From Desulfobacterales bacterium (lineage in GTDB: Bacteria > Desulfobacterota > Desulfobacteria > Desulfobacterales > Desulfobacteraceae): a stretch of DNA of 7,957 nt. The position numbers were made by a program, and so were the translations under genes. The stretch lies in NCBI GenBank assembly GCA_022361315.1, contig JAKSBB010001150.1:1-7957 (forward strand), in the 5' to 3' direction. The notes beneath the pieces are model-generated. The model was not told the origin of the DNA. It did not search any database and was given only the letters and a program-made list of their open reading frames with translations. Below, piece by piece: positions 5,944 through 7,957 of this stretch (position 1 is the stretch's first letter; each line of letters starts with the position of its first letter).

Positions 5944-6243
5944 TCATATCTTAAGGACCATAAAGACATACTCGCCTTTGTTTATGTCTATGGTAAGATT
6001 TGCTCCCCTGCCTTCAGCATACCTTATCCAAAAAGGTTTTGCCTCAACACCGCACTCATAATCCGGGTGAGATTCTCCGGTCTTCCCGTTTTTCCAGGAT
6101 AAAATCATAGGATGGTCACAGCGTTCAAAAGCCTTATCCTTTGCCGCCTGTTTTGCTGAACCAAAATCCAGATCAGATCCGGGGATATCCATATTGATAT
6201 ATTCATTGTTCTGGTTATCTGTCACATGACGAATCTGTGCCAT
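5944..6243 (-). CDS. AF1514/DUF5619-like small conserved protein
   Basis: A 99-residue soluble protein with no signal peptide or membrane segment. The pattern in the middle and C-terminal half is an Ala/Lys-rich helix (about residues 28-40), ERC.HPMILSW (Cys42), a Gly/Ser turn, ECG (Cys64), FW.RYAEGRG and TIDIN.GEYVF. It matches what I recall of the AF1514 family (DUF5619), found in Archaeoglobus and many sulfate-reducing and other anaerobic bacteria. No function is established. The two cysteines are conserved-looking and could matter, but no binding motif is complete. ATG 6243 is preceded on the - strand by GAGAGGG at a normal distance. The gene is divergent from mtgA and probably shares a promoter region with it. 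It converges on the symporter, with the terminator at 5819-5853 in between. Confidence 0.75.
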   Translation of the reverse strand: MAQIRHVTDNQNNEYINMDIPGSDLDFGSAKQAAKDKAFERCDHPMILSWKNGKTGESHPDYECGVEAKPFWIRYAEGRGANLTIDINKGEYVFMVLKI

Positions 6244-6293
6244 AATACCCTCTCTTTTTTAGGATTTCCTTGTTTCGAATGTCGGACCGGGGC

Positions 6294-6314
6294 GATCATG
6301 ACCGGCCGATGATC
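6294..6314. repeat. Inverted repeat at the predicted start of the AF1514-like transcript
   Basis: GATCAT (6294-6299) and ATGATC (6309-6314) surround the GC-rich, partly self-complementary core GACCGGCCG. On the - strand it lies at the expected transcription start of the AF1514-like gene. It could be an operator or the first hairpin of the leader. It lies upstream of the mtgA promoter. Confidence 0.35.
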
Positions 6315-6316
6315 TG

Positions 6317-6344
6317 AATATAAGTCTGGATTTTCATTTGACAA
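6317..6344 (-). promoter_or_regulatory. Promoter for the AF1514-like gene
   Basis: On the - strand TTGTCA (6344-6339, 5 of 6) and TATATT (6322-6317, 5 of 6) are separated by 16 nt. This is the best promoter match in the window for this strand and would give a leader of about 65 nt. Its -35 box overlaps the -35 box of the mtgA promoter on the other strand. Confidence 0.5.
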
Positions 6345-6365
6345 CGCCTAGGCCTTCACTATAGA
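6338..6365 (+). promoter_or_regulatory. Promoter for mtgA
   Basis: A perfect TTGACA (6338-6343), a 16-nt spacer and TATAGA (6360-6365, 4 of 6). Transcription would start near 6372, leaving a very short leader of about 15 nt that still includes the AGGGA ribosome binding site at 6376-6380. Confidence 0.5.
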
Positions 6366-6386
6366 TACCGGGACCAGGGACATCGC

Positions 6387-7103
6387 ATGGGCAAATCGAA
6401 AAAAGACAAAACAAAGAAAAAGACAATCAGGGGCTGGCTGATCAAGACAGCGCTGAAATGTATCCTGGCCCTCATGTTTTTCACCGTTCTGCAGGTCCTT
6501 CTGTTCAAATTCGTAAATCCTCCGGGTACCGTAAACATGGTGTACGAATGGACAATGGGACAATACTTTGAGGCCCCATATGTACCTTCTGCCTACCAGT
6601 GGAAAGACCTCAAGAAGATATCTCCCCACCTGCAGCAGGCTGTTCTTGCTTCTGAGGACCAAAGATTTTTAAATCACCACGGTTTTGATTTCACCGAAAT
6701 CCGGAATGTGATTGATGACGTATTGGAAAACAAAGGATTCAGAGGTGCGTCGACCATCAGCATGCAGGCGGCAAGATCCCTATACCTGCCGTCCAGCAGA
6801 ACGGTTTACCGGAAAGCGGCAGAGGCCTGGTACACCATTCTGATCGAGCTTATTTGGGATAAGAAAAGGATTATGGAAATCTACCTGAATACGGTTGACT
6901 GGGGAACCGGAATCGTGGGTGCGCAGGCCGGTGCACAGGCCTATTTTTCACGGGATGCTTCGGCACTCACGCCACCACAGGCCGCACTGATGGCGGCGGT
7001 CCTTCCCAGCCCTCACAAGTGGTCGGCCCGAAACCCCGGGCCATACGTCCAAAAACGAAAGAAACGAATTCTCGCACAGATGAAGGCGATGCCTGTGCTT
7101 TAA
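6387..7103 (+). CDS. mtgA: Monofunctional biosynthetic peptidoglycan transglycosylase (GT51)
   Basis: A 238-residue glycosyltransferase family 51 enzyme, close to the usual MtgA length of about 240. It polymerises lipid II into glycan strands on the outer face of the inner membrane. The N-terminus is a Lys-rich cytoplasmic stub (residues 1-16) followed by a single membrane anchor (about 18-41). The catalytic domain shows the family motifs in order: EDQRFLNHHGFD with the expected catalytic Glu90, GASTISMQ (residues 120-127), RKAAEAW with the second conserved Glu146, KKRIMEIYLN, and NTVDWG..IVGAQAGAQAYF. No transpeptidase domain follows, so it is not a class A penicillin-binding protein. ATG 6387 follows AGGGA by 6 nt. 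The gene appears monocistronic, with its own promoter, and converges on the prolyl isomerase gene. All key residues are present, so it should be active. Confidence 0.95.
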   Translation: MGKSKKDKTKKKTIRGWLIKTALKCILALMFFTVLQVLLFKFVNPPGTVNMVYEWTMGQYFEAPYVPSAYQWKDLKKISPHLQQAVLASEDQRFLNHHGFDFTEIRNVIDDVLENKGFRGASTISMQAARSLYLPSSRTVYRKAAEAWYTILIELIWDKKRIMEIYLNTVDWGTGIVGAQAGAQAYFSRDASALTPPQAALMAAVLPSPHKWSARNPGPYVQKRKKRILAQMKAMPVL

Positions 7104-7106
7104 GGC

Positions 7107-7125
7107 TCCGCTTTTAGAAAGCGGA
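7107..7125. terminator. Hairpin between convergent mtgA and prolyl isomerase genes
   Basis: TCCGCTTT (7107-7114) and AAAGCGGA (7118-7125) form a perfect 8-bp stem with a 3-nt loop, placed in the 29-nt gap between the two stop codons. No proper U-run follows on either strand, so it is at best a weak bidirectional terminator. Confidence 0.45.
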
Positions 7126-7132
7126 TTCTGCG

Positions 7133-7957
7133 CTACTTGAAATTCATCAACTCCACATCAAAAATCAGGGTTGCCTTAGGTGGGATAACGCCCGGATACC
7201 CTTTCTCCCCATAGGCCAGATAATACGGGATGAGAAGTTTCCGCCGTTCCCCTTCTTTCATTCCTGCAATGCCCAGCTCCCATCCGGGTATAACTTCCCG
7301 TGCACCAAGCGTGAACCGGATGGGGCGTCCGCGGTCTCTGGAAGAGTCAAATTTCTTTCCGTCGGTCAACATACCGGTGTAATGGACACTGACCTTGGCC
7401 CCCTTAGCTGCGGCAGGCCCTTTTCCCTGCTGCTGAACCACGTACATTAAACCGGATTCAGTGGCAACGGCTTTGGGATACTTCTTGCGCATCTCCCGTT
7501 CGAAGCTCAGTTTCTCAGCCTTGAGCCGCTCCTGTTTTCCACGGGTTTGTTTTCCGAGAATCGCATCAAACCCGGCCTGATCCATGGGAAAAGCGTTGGC
7601 CTCATCACCCACTGCGATAATGGTCAGGTGTTTAATGCTGTCACCTTTGCGAATGGCATCCACCACCTTCTGCCCTTTAATCACACGGCCAAACACCGTA
7701 TGCTTGAAGTCCAGCCAGGGCGTGGCCTTATGGGTAATAAAAAACTGGCTGCCATTTGTTCCCGGACCGGAATTTGCCATGGAAAGGATGCCGGGGCCAT
7801 TGTGGCGAAGTTCGGGGTGAAACTCATCCGGGAATCTGTAACCGGGTCCGCCGGTACCGTTTCCCTGGGGATCTCCCCCCTGGATCATGAAATCAGCAAT
7901 GACCCGGTGAAAGATCAAGCCGTCATAAAACTTTTGTCCCTGCTTTACATCGGTATC
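7133..7957 (-). CDS. Cyclophilin-FKBP fusion peptidyl-prolyl isomerase, N-terminus outside window
   Basis: The reading frame is open to the window edge at 7957, so 274 C-terminal residues are visible. Residues 1-117 are most of a cyclophilin domain: [13 protein letters not shown] (Arg18, Phe23 and Gln26, equivalent to human CypA Arg55, Phe60 and Gln63), [17 protein letters not shown], then Trp81 and His86 (CypA Trp121 and His126). Residues about 118-167 are a charged linker that looks helical. Residues 168-274 are an FKBP domain that aligns with FKBP12 without gaps over the binding pocket: Tyr193, Asp204, Val222-Ile223, Trp226, Tyr249 and Phe266 match Tyr26, Asp37, Val55-Ile56, Trp59, Tyr82 and Phe99. 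Both catalytic sites look complete. Proteins of this kind speed cis/trans prolyl isomerisation and act as chaperones. The location is unknown because any signal peptide is off the window. An apparent TTG start at 7918 is only internal. Confidence 0.93.
   Translation of the reverse strand, partial: DTDVKQGQKFYDGLIFHRVIADFMIQGGDPQGNGTGGPGYRFPDEFHPELRHNGPGILSMANSGPGTNGSQFFITHKATPWLDFKHTVFGRVIKGQKVVDAIRKGDSIKHLTIIAVGDEANAFPMDQAGFDAILGKQTRGKQERLKAEKLSFEREMRKKYPKAVATESGLMYVVQQQGKGPAAAKGAKVSVHYTGMLTDGKKFDSSRDRGRPIRFTLGAREVIPGWELGIAGMKEGERRKLLIPYYLAYGEKGYPGVIPPKATLIFDVELMNFK

Overview
The window looks like ordinary chromosome from a free-living, Gram-negative, probably anaerobic bacterium. A sulfate-reducing deltaproteobacterium (Desulfobacterales-like) is my best guess. 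It rests on the gene mix (an AF1514-type protein, a sphingosine-phosphate-lyase-like enzyme, MtgA, a cyclophilin-FKBP fusion), moderate G+C and strong Shine-Dalgarno sites. I see no phage, insertion sequence, CRISPR array, rRNA or tRNA. Nine genes of ordinary size are well supported, together with one very small gene that has its own ribosome binding site and terminator.

Layout. Bases 2-2117 (+): the 3' end of a DUF819-type membrane permease, followed 7 nt later by a complete PLP-dependent decarboxylase that is colinear with sphingosine-1-phosphate lyase. Bases 2137-3332 (-): a two-gene operon, an unidentified winged-helix-like protein and then a TetR regulator, converging on the decarboxylase. 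Bases 3399-3614 (-): a 52-residue four-cysteine protein with a strong hairpin terminator. Bases 3761-4162 (-): a small PGPGW-like membrane protein. Bases 4163-4438: a divergent intergenic region with candidate promoters, a 19-bp near-palindrome and a possibly structured leader containing a 17-codon upstream ORF. Bases 4439-5791 (+): a sodium-dependent (NSS/SNF) amino-acid-type transporter ending in a textbook terminator at 5819-5853. Bases 5944-6243 (-): an AF1514/DUF5619-like protein, divergent from mtgA (6387-7103, +); their predicted promoters share one -35 box. Bases 7133-7957 (-): the C-terminal 274 residues of a cyclophilin-FKBP double prolyl isomerase, converging on mtgA and running off the window.

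How the genes relate. Only three groupings are supported by spacing: permease plus decarboxylase, winged-helix protein plus TetR, and the divergent AF1514/mtgA pair. The first suggests import or export of the lyase substrate or product, but that is inference. The rest look like independent transcription units. No single multi-gene novel system stands out. The most novel items are the 52-aa cysteine protein, the transporter leader, the shared-box divergent promoter and the double-immunophilin fusion. No stretch longer than about 280 bases lacks a gene.
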